A DNA stretch of 64,000 nt, from NCBI GenBank assembly GCA_964342525.1, contig CAYFGQ010000009.1, forward strand, positions 1-64,000, read 5' to 3'. The translations under genes and the position numbers were made by a program. Below are positions 8,369 to 16,604 of the stretch, one piece after another (within the stretch, counting starts at the first letter, position 1; each line of letters opens with the position of its first letter). The stretch comes from G963676205 sp964342525. GTDB lineage: Bacteria > Campylobacterota > Campylobacteria > Campylobacterales > Arcobacteraceae. The notes under the pieces are model-generated. The model was not told the DNA's origin, searched no databases, and saw only the letters and a program-made list of their open reading frames with translations.

Positions 8369-9886
8369 TCATATGGATATGATTGGGAAATCCCCATAAT
8401 CTATGTCAATTTTTAATTCTTGATCTTTTTGTAATTTTTTTGGCTCATCTAAAAGATAAACATAATGATAAAGCTCTTTTTTATTTAAAGGGGAATTATC
8501 TATACAAATTTCCCTATCAAGCCATTTATCTACCCAAACCACAAAACCATGACAAGTAGTATTTTTTTGAACTTTAAAAGGGATAGATTTTTTCCATTTC
8601 TTTTCAGGAATTTTAGCAAGTTCAAAATTATATACTTCATTTGCTTCACCTAATAATTCATATTTATAATCAGCTAACTTTTCATAAGTATAATATGATC
8701 TAAATTGATCAAGGGAACTCACATCTAATCCCAGCACATCTGATGCTATTTTCTTTTGGTGCAACTCTTCACAATATAAAGGTTGAATAAAAAGCTTTAA
8801 AGAAAAAGGAAAAATTGTCCCTGATTCTTTTAAAAAATACCTTTTTAGATTTTGGATATTTAAAAAATCCCTATAAAGGGGAAAACCTTCATGGAAAAGA
8901 TCTGTTACTAATATATCACATTTTTCACTTATATCTTTGCCATCTATAAGTTCATTGCTATCTTTTTGTATGGTATGGATAGATTCACCTAATCGATTTT
9001 TATCTATAAGTTCTTTTGCTTGATACATTAAAAAAGGATCTTTTATCACTAGATCAATATCATTTATGCCATTTTTTGCAAATAGCATTGAGAGAATTCC
9101 TTCCACATTTGAAAACTCTAAGAGTTTTATATCTTTTTGAGTAAGCTTTTCTATAACCTCTTTGTATAAGTTTAATTGACTTTTATCATTATAAAAAGAG
9201 AATCTATTTAGAGGGAATAGTTGTGAATAGATTTGATTTATAGTACCCCTTATAAGTTTCGCATCTGCAAGATTTGGGTTTAATTCTAAAACCTTTTTAT
9301 AATCAGCTAAAGCTTCATTGTACATTCTTAACTCAAATTGTAAATTTGCCCTTTGTTTATAGGCTTCAATAAAGTTTGGATTGATTTCTAATACCCTAGT
9401 ATAAAACCCTAAAGCATTACTTAGAAGATTCATATCTCTATAAAGTGCTGCACCATACAAAAATGCAATAAAATTATCAGGATTTAATTGTACTGCTTTT
9501 TCAAAAAAGCCCCTTGCATCTTCAAACTCCCCTTTTTTGTATTTTACATATCCAATATTACAATGTGCTTCTGAATTGAAAGAATCATATTTAACTGCTT
9601 CTAAGAATTCATTTAAAGCTTCATCATAATTTAGTGTTTCTAAATACACTACTCCTAGATTATTTCTATATCTACTCTCAGATGGAGCCAACTCAACTGC
9701 TTTTTTAATATATCTAGAGGATGACTCACTGTCACCCTCTAAATTTAATATAAATCCTAGCATATTAATAGCTTGATGGTAATTATTGTCCATATCAACT
9801 ATTTTTAAAAAAAGCTCTTTTGATTGAAGTATTTTATTATTATTAAATAAATCCATAGCCTCTTCATATAAACTTTCTATACTCAT
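8369..9886 (-). CDS. TPR protein fused to a PRMT-like (protein arginine methyltransferase fold) domain
   Basis: A 505-residue cytoplasmic protein. Residues 1-220 are about six tetratricopeptide repeats (for example YNEALADYKKVLELNPN, FEDARGFFEKAVQLNPD). From about 245 the sequence follows the PRMT layout: a Rossmann-like part with LLEFSNVEGILSMLFA where motif I should be, then a C-terminal barrel with CHGFVVWVDKW and an SP motif (IDNSPLNKKE). The glycine-rich SAM motif is degenerate and no double-E loop is obvious, so activity is doubtful. TPR plus PRMT fusions are known from PRMT9-like proteins; here the partner is unknown. It starts at ATG 9886 with AAGGTT upstream, 14 nt after the third collar gene, and ends at a strong terminator. 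Confidence 0.75.
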   Translation of the reverse strand: MSIESLYEEAMDLFNNNKILQSKELFLKIVDMDNNYHQAINMLGFILNLEGDSESSSRYIKKAVELAPSESRYRNNLGVVYLETLNYDEALNEFLEAVKYDSFNSEAHCNIGYVKYKKGEFEDARGFFEKAVQLNPDNFIAFLYGAALYRDMNLLSNALGFYTRVLEINPNFIEAYKQRANLQFELRMYNEALADYKKVLELNPNLADAKLIRGTINQIYSQLFPLNRFSFYNDKSQLNLYKEVIEKLTQKDIKLLEFSNVEGILSMLFAKNGINDIDLVIKDPFLMYQAKELIDKNRLGESIHTIQKDSNELIDGKDISEKCDILVTDLFHEGFPLYRDFLNIQNLKRYFLKESGTIFPFSLKLFIQPLYCEELHQKKIASDVLGLDVSSLDQFRSYYTYEKLADYKYELLGEANEVYNFELAKIPEKKWKKSIPFKVQKNTTCHGFVVWVDKWLDREICIDNSPLNKKELYHYVYLLDEPKKLQKDQELKIDIDYGDFPIISI

Positions 9887-9900
9887 TTATAACCTTTTTT

Positions 9901-10452
9901 TTAATTTCTACTAGGGTAATCACCCTTTAAGGATATACAGTAGTTCATCACTAGAGATGGCTGCATATTATTATGGGAATGACTAGAACCAGCTACTGTT
10001 GGCAAAGAATTAGGAGACAAAGCTATAGGAGGATTTGACACATTTGCATTATATAAATTCCCACTACTTGCTTCAAAATTATCCGAAAAATAGTAATTCT
10101 TAGTTGGATCAACAGGGAAAGGAGCAGTTCCATCTGCATCTTGAGCTCGCACATCATGAGTATGTTCTGGCATATTTGCTTCACTTAAAGTGACTCTCTC
10201 TAAACCTCCCATAGCTCCCAAAAGATAGCTTATTCCATCGTAGGTAGACGTTCCAAAACCAATAGCTGTCCGTCCTCTTAAATCAGGTAAGTTAAATGTA
10301 GTTCTACCATTTCCTCCAAACGCTGTTCCTATTAAAGAAAAAAGTGCTTGATGCTCATTTATAGATAAACTACTTCCATCACAAATCGCCCAATCAACTG
10401 GTGCCCAATTAAACGCCCAAAGTTTTATCTCTCCAATAAATGGTGTTGACAT
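9901..10452 (-). CDS. Phage tail collar domain protein (MdpB-like), third copy
   Basis: A 183-residue protein from an ATG at 10452 with AAAGGAGA 5 nt upstream. A longer in-frame start at 10494 lies inside the preceding gene and lacks a site. It matches the tail collar / microcystin-dependent-protein family: GEIKLWAFNWAPVDWAICDG, then FSLIGTAFGGNGRTTFNLPD with LRGR, an MPEHTHD motif, and a C-terminal NYCISLKGDYPSRN. There is no signal peptide. Such domains form trimeric short-fibre tips in phages, and the cellular homologues have no settled function. It is the last of three tandem paralogues following an H-type-lectin-like gene. No tail, capsid or integrase gene is nearby, so this is not a prophage. 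Confidence 0.85.
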   Translation of the reverse strand: MSTPFIGEIKLWAFNWAPVDWAICDGSSLSINEHQALFSLIGTAFGGNGRTTFNLPDLRGRTAIGFGTSTYDGISYLLGAMGGLERVTLSEANMPEHTHDVRAQDADGTAPFPVDPTKNYYFSDNFEASSGNLYNANVSNPPIALSPNSLPTVAGSSHSHNNMQPSLVMNYCISLKGDYPSRN

Positions 10453-10462
10453 TATATCTCCT

Positions 10463-10990
10463 TTAATTTCTTGAGGGGAATTCCCCATCTTCACATATCA
10501 CATAATTTACAGCAGTAAAAGGCTGCCTATTTTCATGGGCTACGCCTAAACCTTTTGTCGAAACTGCACTTACACTCATAAGTTTCAAATGAGTATTCTC
10601 ATCTGAATAAAATGAGTTTTGAGCCATTAATCCAGGCATAACTGACACTGAAGGGGTTGTTGAATCTACTGCTACACCCATCACTATTGGTCCATGACTA
10701 TGTGTAGGCATTTGAGTATGATTCAAAGCGATATCAGCTTGTCCAAAAACTTCCCCTACATAAACAATACTTAAGCCTGGGCCTGCTGAATTTCCAGAAT
10801 GAATAGGTGCTTTTCCAACAAGGTTTGGAAGTCCCATGCTTACTCTTCCATCTCCCCCATAATTAGTACCAAGTATTGCAAAAAGTACACTACTTTGACT
10901 TATAGATATAAGACCCCCATTACACGTGTAATACCCCCTTGGAGGGAAATTAAATCCCACAGGTTTTATCTCTCCTACAAATGCATCCAT
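10463..10990 (-). CDS. Phage tail collar domain protein (MdpB-like), second copy
   Basis: A 175-residue paralogue of its neighbours: N-terminal FVGEIKPVGFNFPPRGYYTCNGG, FAILGTNYGGDGR, LPNLVGKAP, MPTHSHGP, and a C-terminal NYVICEDGEFPSRN. The start ATG has AAAAGGAG 6 nt upstream. The gap to the next collar gene is 10 nt. No signal peptide or membrane segment. The middle region, which would form the variable receptor-binding part in phage fibres, differs strongly from the other two copies, while the N-terminal motifs and the final PSRN are kept. Confidence 0.85.
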   Translation of the reverse strand: MDAFVGEIKPVGFNFPPRGYYTCNGGLISISQSSVLFAILGTNYGGDGRVSMGLPNLVGKAPIHSGNSAGPGLSIVYVGEVFGQADIALNHTQMPTHSHGPIVMGVAVDSTTPSVSVMPGLMAQNSFYSDENTHLKLMSVSAVSTKGLGVAHENRQPFTAVNYVICEDGEFPSRN

Positions 10991-11001
10991 TTTTTCTCCT
11001 T

Positions 11002-11529
11002 TTAATTTCTACTTGGGTATGCACCCACTAAACAAATTATATAATTTACACCTTGAACAGGTTGCCAATTATCATGAGCTTGTCCATCACCTGCAGGTAA
11101 TATAGTGTCATTTGCTAAATTTCTTGTTTGAGGGTTCTTCGAAACTTCTGCATAAAATTCATCACCAACTGTTGTTTCTGCTAACATACTATTATTCACG
11201 TTTTTACTATTTGCCTGAAGACCAGAAGCTTGTAAACTATGTGTATGTGCTGGTAATTCGGATAAGTTTAAAGTCACCGTCTCTTGACCAAAACTTTGTC
11301 CTATACCCCTTGGTGTCAAGGTAGGTCCAGATCCCATTCCTATTGGAATTCTACCCCTTAAATCAGGTAAAGCAAAAGTTGTTCGACCATCTCCACCATA
11401 AAAAGTACCTATAAGACTAAACAATGCTGCATTCTCTGCTACAGTCATCATTTGCCCATTACAAAATGCCCAATGAAGAGGCGCATAATTACCGGCAAAT
11501 ATTCTTACTTCTCCCACATAACCTACCAT
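11002..11529 (-). CDS. Phage tail collar domain protein (MdpB-like), first copy
   Basis: A 175-residue protein starting MVGYVGEVRIFAGNYAPLHW, then CNGQ, FSLIGTFYGGDGRTTFALPD with LRGR, an LPAHTHSLQA motif, and ending NYIICLVGAYPSRN. Architecture equals the other two collar proteins. It starts 3 nt after the stop of the H-type-lectin-like gene, which implies translational coupling. The three copies have diverged in the central loop between the PxHxH motif and the C-terminal NxQP motif (HDNWQPVQGVN), consistent with a heteromeric or ligand-diversified set. This last point is inference. Confidence 0.85.
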   Translation of the reverse strand: MVGYVGEVRIFAGNYAPLHWAFCNGQMMTVAENAALFSLIGTFYGGDGRTTFALPDLRGRIPIGMGSGPTLTPRGIGQSFGQETVTLNLSELPAHTHSLQASGLQANSKNVNNSMLAETTVGDEFYAEVSKNPQTRNLANDTILPAGDGQAHDNWQPVQGVNYIICLVGAYPSRN

Positions 11530-11532
11530 AAG

Positions 11533-11835
11533 TTATCCTTTTGCAGAAACAGTTGTGTATGTTGCCATATAATTTAGCTTAAGATTCATACCCCAACCCT
11601 CTTCACCATCTATTCTCGCAACTCTAGCTGTAAAACCTTCTTTTGTAATATTTCCAACATTTACAGTATATCTATCACCATAAGTATCCAAACCTTCTAT
11701 CTCAACAGTTGCCAATACCATAACTTTAGATGGTACTTCTTTTGGTATTTCACCCATAGGGCTAGGAAATGTAATAGCTACATCTTTATAAGCTGTTTTT
11801 TCTGTGTTGTTACCTATTTCTACTTGAGCAAACAT
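11533..11835 (-). CDS. H-type lectin-like domain protein
   Basis: A 100-residue protein that is essentially one small beta domain. The pattern ITFPSPMGEIPKEVPSKVMV, IEGLDTYGDRYTVNVGNITK and EGFTARVARIDG, ending LKLNYMATYT, resembles the H-type lectin fold (PF09458), in which the NVTxxGF strand is characteristic. The usual family binds N-acetylhexosamines. No signal peptide. ATG start with AAAGGAT upstream, preceded by a TATTT pentamer tract. It leads the three collar genes with a 3-nt gap, so it is probably a partner of those fibre-like proteins. The lectin assignment is from memory of the profile and needs a structure prediction to confirm. Confidence 0.6.
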   Translation of the reverse strand: MFAQVEIGNNTEKTAYKDVAITFPSPMGEIPKEVPSKVMVLATVEIEGLDTYGDRYTVNVGNITKEGFTARVARIDGEEGWGMNLKLNYMATYTTVSAKG

Positions 11836-11850
11836 AATTTTATCCTTTGT

Positions 11851-11870
11851 TATTTTATTTTATTTTATTT
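11851..11870. repeat. TATTT pentanucleotide repeat, four copies, upstream of the lectin-like gene
   Basis: Four perfect tandem TATTT units lie 16-35 nt upstream of the 11835 start. This places them between the ribosome site and any promoter in the 64-bp gap after the GNAT gene. A change in copy number would alter leader length or promoter spacing. Confidence 0.7.
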
Positions 11871-11899
11871 TTTAACTCACTCTATTTACCATTTGTTTT

Positions 11900-12427
11900 T
11901 TATTCCCTATCAATCACCTCCTTAATTGAAGTTTGCATTTGATGATAATGGTTTTGTGTTTTCACTATATGTAAACCCAATTTTTTATATAAACTAATAG
12001 CTTTATAGTTATCAAGTGATACACTTAATGTAAATAGTTTATTTTTACTATTTGTATTTTCAATAAGTTGTTTTAGTATAAAAGAACCTAAACCTTTGCT
12101 TCTCATTTTTTTTATTATGGCAATATCCACAAGATGAATATGATCTTCCCTTTCATCTACTACTATTCTTCCTATATCTTGTTTTTTCCTTTTTAATATT
12201 AAAAACTCAGCATCTTTATAATTTTTCTTATAATAACTTTGTTTTAAATCAAACTGCATATTTATAAAAATTTTTTTCTCAATTTGAGACATGGTAGTAT
12301 AAGACAACTCTTCCTCTCTAGTACTAGCATATAAAGATAATAAAAACTCTTTATCTTTAGAACTTTCTTCTTTAAATGATATATTTTTTTCTAAATTTGA
12401 TAAGGCTAAAAACTGTTTTATATTCAT
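11900..12427 (-). CDS. GNAT family N-acetyltransferase
   Basis: The protein has 175 residues from ATG 12427, which overlaps the preceding stop as ATGA; the longer in-frame start at 12460 would overlap by 37 nt. The GNAT core is visible: IHLVDIAIIKKMRSKGLGSFILKQLI (motif A, with R/Q-x-x-G-x-G as RSKGLG) followed by LSVSLDNYKAISLYKKLGL (motif B). The product transfers an acetyl group from acetyl-CoA to an unknown amine. It is translationally coupled to the HEAGH protein upstream and precedes the lectin/collar genes, so it may act on a product of this cluster. Confidence 0.85.
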   Translation of the reverse strand: MNIKQFLALSNLEKNISFKEESSKDKEFLLSLYASTREEELSYTTMSQIEKKIFINMQFDLKQSYYKKNYKDAEFLILKRKKQDIGRIVVDEREDHIHLVDIAIIKKMRSKGLGSFILKQLIENTNSKNKLFTLSVSLDNYKAISLYKKLGLHIVKTQNHYHQMQTSIKEVIDRE

Positions 12428-12927
12428 TGCCTTATCCATTTCTTCATATATGGAAAACATTTATCTTCCTCTTTTGCCATATTTTTTAAGGTACTAAGTT
12501 CCATCCAATGTAAAAGAGATACCCCCATATCCCCTCCAGTGCTAAAATGATCTACTAACCATTGAGATTCCCCTTTATAACCCTTATCGTGAAAAACTAT
12601 TCGAGGATCAATATCTAAATATATACTCGCTGCATAAGACCAAGCATGGGTAGCCAACTCATCACCTGGATTTTTACTCACATCATTATAAACTTCAGCT
12701 CTTATTTTTGGTGTCAAAGTGGCTATATGACCTGCTTCATGTATAAGATCACCCTCATATAAAAGCTTCTCTTCATCTACTATCATCACACCTTTATCTA
12801 TCAAAATACCAGGTAAAAAAGTGTCTTCATCAAGGGATTCCTTTTTTACCTCTATGCCAATATCATTTATAAAGTCAACTATTTTTTGAGTAAGTGGATT
12901 TTTGAAAACCACCCTATTAGCATCCAT
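12424..12927 (-). CDS. Small metallopeptidase-like protein with HEAGH motif
   Basis: A 167-residue soluble protein. A single clear motif, DLIHEAGHIA (residues about 62-71), is an HExxH zinc site. About 25 residues later, DELATHAWSYAA provides a Glu that could be the third ligand, the spacing seen in ImmA/IrrE-like gluzincins. The remainder (TGGDMGVSLLHWME) is not recognised. The start ATG has AAAGGTT upstream and overlaps the previous gene by 11 nt; the stop overlaps the GNAT start. It could be a processing or deformylating peptidase for cluster products or a non-catalytic fold relative. Function unknown. Confidence 0.55.
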   Translation of the reverse strand: MDANRVVFKNPLTQKIVDFINDIGIEVKKESLDEDTFLPGILIDKGVMIVDEEKLLYEGDLIHEAGHIATLTPKIRAEVYNDVSKNPGDELATHAWSYAASIYLDIDPRIVFHDKGYKGESQWLVDHFSTGGDMGVSLLHWMELSTLKNMAKEEDKCFPYMKKWIRQ

Positions 12928-14830
12928 GAGTAACCTTTTGCTCTTCCAAAAGGGAAAAACTATCTTTTAGCTTATTTGAGATAAGCATATCAGATACCTT
13001 ACTTCCTATATTTTCAACTTTTGAATTTAAGCTTTCAAAATAAAAATCTATTTTCCTCTTTTCTTTTTCATTAAGATCTAAAGAAAAAAATGGAGCGATT
13101 TTTGAAAAAAACATATCTCTTATCTCATTATTGCTTATAATCAGCACATCCTTTTTATCTTTTTGGCATAATATCTCTTGAAAAATATTTTCTAATACCC
13201 TAAAAGGATAATCTTCAAAAGCTGTTTCTTTAGAGATATCTTCAAAAAGTTTACCCTCTAAAATATGAGGAACCATATGCATACCAGGTTTTCTTTTATG
13301 GGAAGTTATTATATTTTGTGGGTCATCATATAAAATCACTACTGGGATATTTGGATAAAGCTCCCTTAGAGTATCCACATACGATATCTCCCAAGAATTA
13401 AATTTGATATACAGATTCTTCTCAAAATCAAATCTTTTCCGAGACAATACCTTAATAGCCATTTTCAGTCTTTTTTTTATCTCCTCTTTTGATATATCCT
13501 CTTTATAATCTAAGGTTAAAATATCATGAATAAGAGAAGAATCTTTTATCACTATATTTTTTTCTAAACTTGATAAGGCATTTGATAAAGTAGTAGAGCC
13601 AGCCCTAGAGCTATGAAATATAAAGCCTTTAGGCTCAATAGATTCACAATCTTCAGCTATATTTTCTAGCTCTTGCCAAGATATATGTTTTTTTTCACTA
13701 GATCTCATTCTATTATCAAAATTAGTTCTTAAAAATCTATTTGGGATTAACTCTTGAACTATTACCATAGAATCTTTATACCTATAACTTACTTCTATAG
13801 GATAAAAATTTTTACTCTCTAAAAATGATTGATTATCTACATTTTTGTGCTTATATAAAATTTCAGGTCTATTTTCGAATTCATAAGAAAACTCCAAAAT
13901 ATCACCTTTTGAAAGCTTCTCCGTCAATTGTACTTTATAAGGAAGATTTAAACTACACTCATTTTCATTTAAAATATGATCTTTATACACTTTTATTTGA
14001 GTACAAAGAAATAGCTCATACCCCTCTTTTATCTCCTGTTTTATCTCCACACTAGGATTTAAAATAAGATTTTCTTTATTCCATTGTTTTTTTGTATCTA
14101 GCTTTATAATATCTGCTATAAAATCTGATTTATTAATATTCTTAATTGCTTTTTCTTCCACTGCAAGTTTTTTTAAAGCAGATTCTAAATGTATATTTAC
14201 AGACTCAGGGATAAATACTCCATCAGGAGATAATTGAGGAAGAAGATTTAATGTTATATTTACCTGAGGTTCACCCTCAAATGCTAATCTCATAGTTTCT
14301 GTTACCATCATATGAACTTTAGTATCACATTTATAAGTAGTAGCATCAGTACAAATATAATCCTTTGCAAAGTCACTTTTTCCAAAACCAGCTAATATAT
14401 TTTTTACACTATCAAGAGAGTTTTGATGTATATCTAAAAAAGTCACCTCTAATCTTTTTGAATCAAAAAGATGAAGTAAAGGACTTACTAAAGTAGCATA
14501 AGGTCCCGTACCTGCATAAAGAAGATGTACCTTCTCATCTTTAAATCTATCAAGTAGATCATTTAAAGCATCATATACACCTCTCATATATTTGGTCGTA
14601 CGCATATATTCATTTATACAAATTGCAGCATCTAAAGGAGAAAGAGCGACCCCTGAACTTAAATTTGTGTGGCTTGAATCCTGTGAATACACATGACTAT
14701 CAGAGGTCGATATATTTGAAAATTTTGCAAATAAACTTCCTAAATTCCTTGAAGCATCAAATAGCTCTCCATGGGAAGAATCTTTATTTAAAAAAATTTC
14801 AACTAATTTATTTAATTCATTATTTTCCAT
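12917..14830 (-). CDS. Fusion of a SAM methyltransferase (PRMT-like) and a P-loop sulfotransferase-like domain
   Basis: The start ATG 14830 follows GGA by 7 nt inside the end of the carbamoyltransferase gene; an upstream in-frame start at 14863 has no site. The N-terminal half has a SAM-binding motif (HLLYAGTGPYATL), a post-I acid (VTFLDIH) and an ETMRLAFEGEPQV segment reminiscent of PRMT-like enzymes. The C-terminal part (about residues 400-637) has FIFHSSRAGSTTLSNAL, a PAPS 5'-phosphosulfate-type loop, then NLYIKFNSWEISYV and PVVILYDDPQNIITSHKRKPGM, as in a family of sulfotransferase-like proteins often found with 2OG oxygenases. The product therefore may place a methyl and a sulfo group on one substrate. 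cysC at 21049-21627 could supply PAPS. The usual conserved second-motif Arg is replaced by Asp-Asp in LYDDP, so sulfotransfer is not certain. Confidence 0.7.
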   Translation of the reverse strand: MENNELNKLVEIFLNKDSSHGELFDASRNLGSLFAKFSNISTSDSHVYSQDSSHTNLSSGVALSPLDAAICINEYMRTTKYMRGVYDALNDLLDRFKDEKVHLLYAGTGPYATLVSPLLHLFDSKRLEVTFLDIHQNSLDSVKNILAGFGKSDFAKDYICTDATTYKCDTKVHMMVTETMRLAFEGEPQVNITLNLLPQLSPDGVFIPESVNIHLESALKKLAVEEKAIKNINKSDFIADIIKLDTKKQWNKENLILNPSVEIKQEIKEGYELFLCTQIKVYKDHILNENECSLNLPYKVQLTEKLSKGDILEFSYEFENRPEILYKHKNVDNQSFLESKNFYPIEVSYRYKDSMVIVQELIPNRFLRTNFDNRMRSSEKKHISWQELENIAEDCESIEPKGFIFHSSRAGSTTLSNALSSLEKNIVIKDSSLIHDILTLDYKEDISKEEIKKRLKMAIKVLSRKRFDFEKNLYIKFNSWEISYVDTLRELYPNIPVVILYDDPQNIITSHKRKPGMHMVPHILEGKLFEDISKETAFEDYPFRVLENIFQEILCQKDKKDVLIISNNEIRDMFFSKIAPFFSLDLNEKEKRKIDFYFESLNSKVENIGSKVSDMLISNKLKDSFSLLEEQKVTHGC

Positions 14831-16523
14831 TATTTTTTCCAATCTTTTTAAAAATTTTTCCATCTATTACTAGATAATCTATAGGTGACTCTTTAAAAAA
14901 AGAGATACACTCTTTTGGTGTTTCAACTATTGGCATACCTCTTTTATTTAGTGAAGTATTTAATAAAATAGGTATGCCACTTTTTTGTTTAAAATTTTTT
15001 AATAGATCATAAAACTCACTATTTATATCGCTTGTCACTGTTTGTAATCTTGAAGTGCCATTTTTATGAACAATATCTGCTAAAAGATCTTTATACTTTT
15101 CTTTCATAGGGTTTACCAAAATCATATAAGGTGATTTAATATCATTTTCAAAATAATCACACATATTCTCTTCTAAGATAGATGGGGCAAAAGGTCTAAA
15201 GTCTTCTCTTTTTTTGATCTGTTTATTTATAAAATCTTTTATCCCTTTTTTTGTAGGGTTTGCCAATATACTTCTATTTCCAAGAGCCCTTGGGCCAAAT
15301 TCACTTCTTTTATTAAACCAAGCGATTATTGAACCTTTATCTAAAAACTCTGCTGTTGTTTTTAGATAATCTTCATTTTTTATCTCCTCTAAGCCTAAAG
15401 ATTTGAAATCAATCTTCTCATCATAATTTTTCCCAAAACTATTTGATCCATCATGTTTTTTTAATGGATTTTTTAAAACCTGATTCCAGCCATAAAAAGC
15501 ACAGCCCAAAGAGATACCACAATCTGATGCAGCAGGTTGAATATATAGATTTTTTATATTTGTATCTTTTAGTATCTTCTCATTTGCAACAGCATTTAGT
15601 GCAACTCCACCTGTATATGACCAATTTTCATTTGGGTATTTTTTTTCAAAATGTTTAAAGCTATAAACTAAAGCTTTTTCAGTCTGTTTTTGAACCCAAG
15701 CAGCTATATCCGCATAGTGAGTAAAATCTTTTTTAAAACCTTCATAATCAAAAAATGGTTTAATTAAAAGCTTTTGCCATTTTAAAAGATTGAAAACCCT
15801 TCCATCTCTTAACTCAAATATATCCTCTTTAAATTTACTAGCATCACCAAATGGAGCTAATCCCATCAATTTTCCCACATCATCCATATTTCCAAAACAA
15901 TAATTGCTAACATATTGATAAACTCCACCTATTGAGTGAATAGTAGTTGGCATAGTATATTCACCCTCTATCGTATTTTTAAACTCAGAGAACTCTTTTA
16001 ATAAAGGATTTAAGCCTCCATCTTTTGAATAATTGTAAATACTAATCTTTTCACACCAAAAATTTTCTAAAGTATTTTGTATATCCTGCTTTGAGGGTAT
16101 TAGCTCCCCATAAAAATCATCACATTGATAGTGAGGACTTCCACAACCATCAATAACCACAACATTACATTCATCAAAATTTGAAGTACCTATTGCACTA
16201 TAAGCATGGGCTAAGTGATGGGAGATAGTCACCACTGGAACATTTAGATCTTTTTTAAAAATCCTCTCTCCTTTATAATTATCGATATTTATCTCATCCT
16301 TTTGAAAATTTTCATTTTGTACTATTAAAGAAAGATCTTCTACACTTATCCCCTCATAATCTAAACAATACTGCACTGTTAAAAAATCATTTCCACCATC
16401 ATGTTTTTTTCTTGAAAGTCTCTCTTTTTCTATGGCAACCACTATTTTGCCATCTTTTAAAAGGCAAGAGCTACCATCATGAGATAGATTTGTACCCAAT
16501 ACATATATAGGTTTTTTACTCAT
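14820..16523 (-). CDS. Carbamoyltransferase, NodU/CmcH/HypF-like family
   Basis: The protein has 567 residues from ATG 16523, which has GGGAG 6 nt upstream; the ATG at 16535 overlaps this site. The N-terminal ASKHA-type part shows VLGTNLSHDGSSCLL, VVAIEKERLSRKKHDGG, a metal-site HHLAHAYSA and a VVVIDGCGSPH strand. The C-terminal part has the family signature SEFGPRALGNRSILA, followed by REDFRPFAPSILEE. Family members carry carbamoyl groups from carbamoyl phosphate via carbamoyl-AMP to hydroxyls, for example in nodulation factors and cephamycin. Here a hydroxylated neighbour product is a logical acceptor because two hydroxylase-like genes precede it. No glycan or antibiotic pathway is visible nearby. 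Confidence 0.9.
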   Translation of the reverse strand: MSKKPIYVLGTNLSHDGSSCLLKDGKIVVAIEKERLSRKKHDGGNDFLTVQYCLDYEGISVEDLSLIVQNENFQKDEINIDNYKGERIFKKDLNVPVVTISHHLAHAYSAIGTSNFDECNVVVIDGCGSPHYQCDDFYGELIPSKQDIQNTLENFWCEKISIYNYSKDGGLNPLLKEFSEFKNTIEGEYTMPTTIHSIGGVYQYVSNYCFGNMDDVGKLMGLAPFGDASKFKEDIFELRDGRVFNLLKWQKLLIKPFFDYEGFKKDFTHYADIAAWVQKQTEKALVYSFKHFEKKYPNENWSYTGGVALNAVANEKILKDTNIKNLYIQPAASDCGISLGCAFYGWNQVLKNPLKKHDGSNSFGKNYDEKIDFKSLGLEEIKNEDYLKTTAEFLDKGSIIAWFNKRSEFGPRALGNRSILANPTKKGIKDFINKQIKKREDFRPFAPSILEENMCDYFENDIKSPYMILVNPMKEKYKDLLADIVHKNGTSRLQTVTSDINSEFYDLLKNFKQKSGIPILLNTSLNKRGMPIVETPKECISFFKESPIDYLVIDGKIFKKIGKNNGK

Positions 16524-16604
16524 GAAAACTCCCATAAAAAATAAAAAAATTAATCTGATTTAAATCTATCTTTATAATATTTATCACCATTTATATCTCA
16601 ATTC

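Noticed and set aside
9901..11529. Collar-domain genes as a prophage remnant
   Set aside because: No capsid, portal, tail tube, lysis or integrase gene lies within 10 kb, and neighbours are enzymes and surface proteins with coupled starts.
11900..12927. GNAT plus HEAGH pair as a toxin-antitoxin module
   Set aside because: The GNAT is a normal-length enzyme and the partner is not a DNA-binding antitoxin; both are embedded in a longer operon.
14820..16523. Carbamoyltransferase as part of a nodulation or antibiotic cluster
   Set aside because: No nod, NRPS, PKS or glycosyltransferase gene is present.
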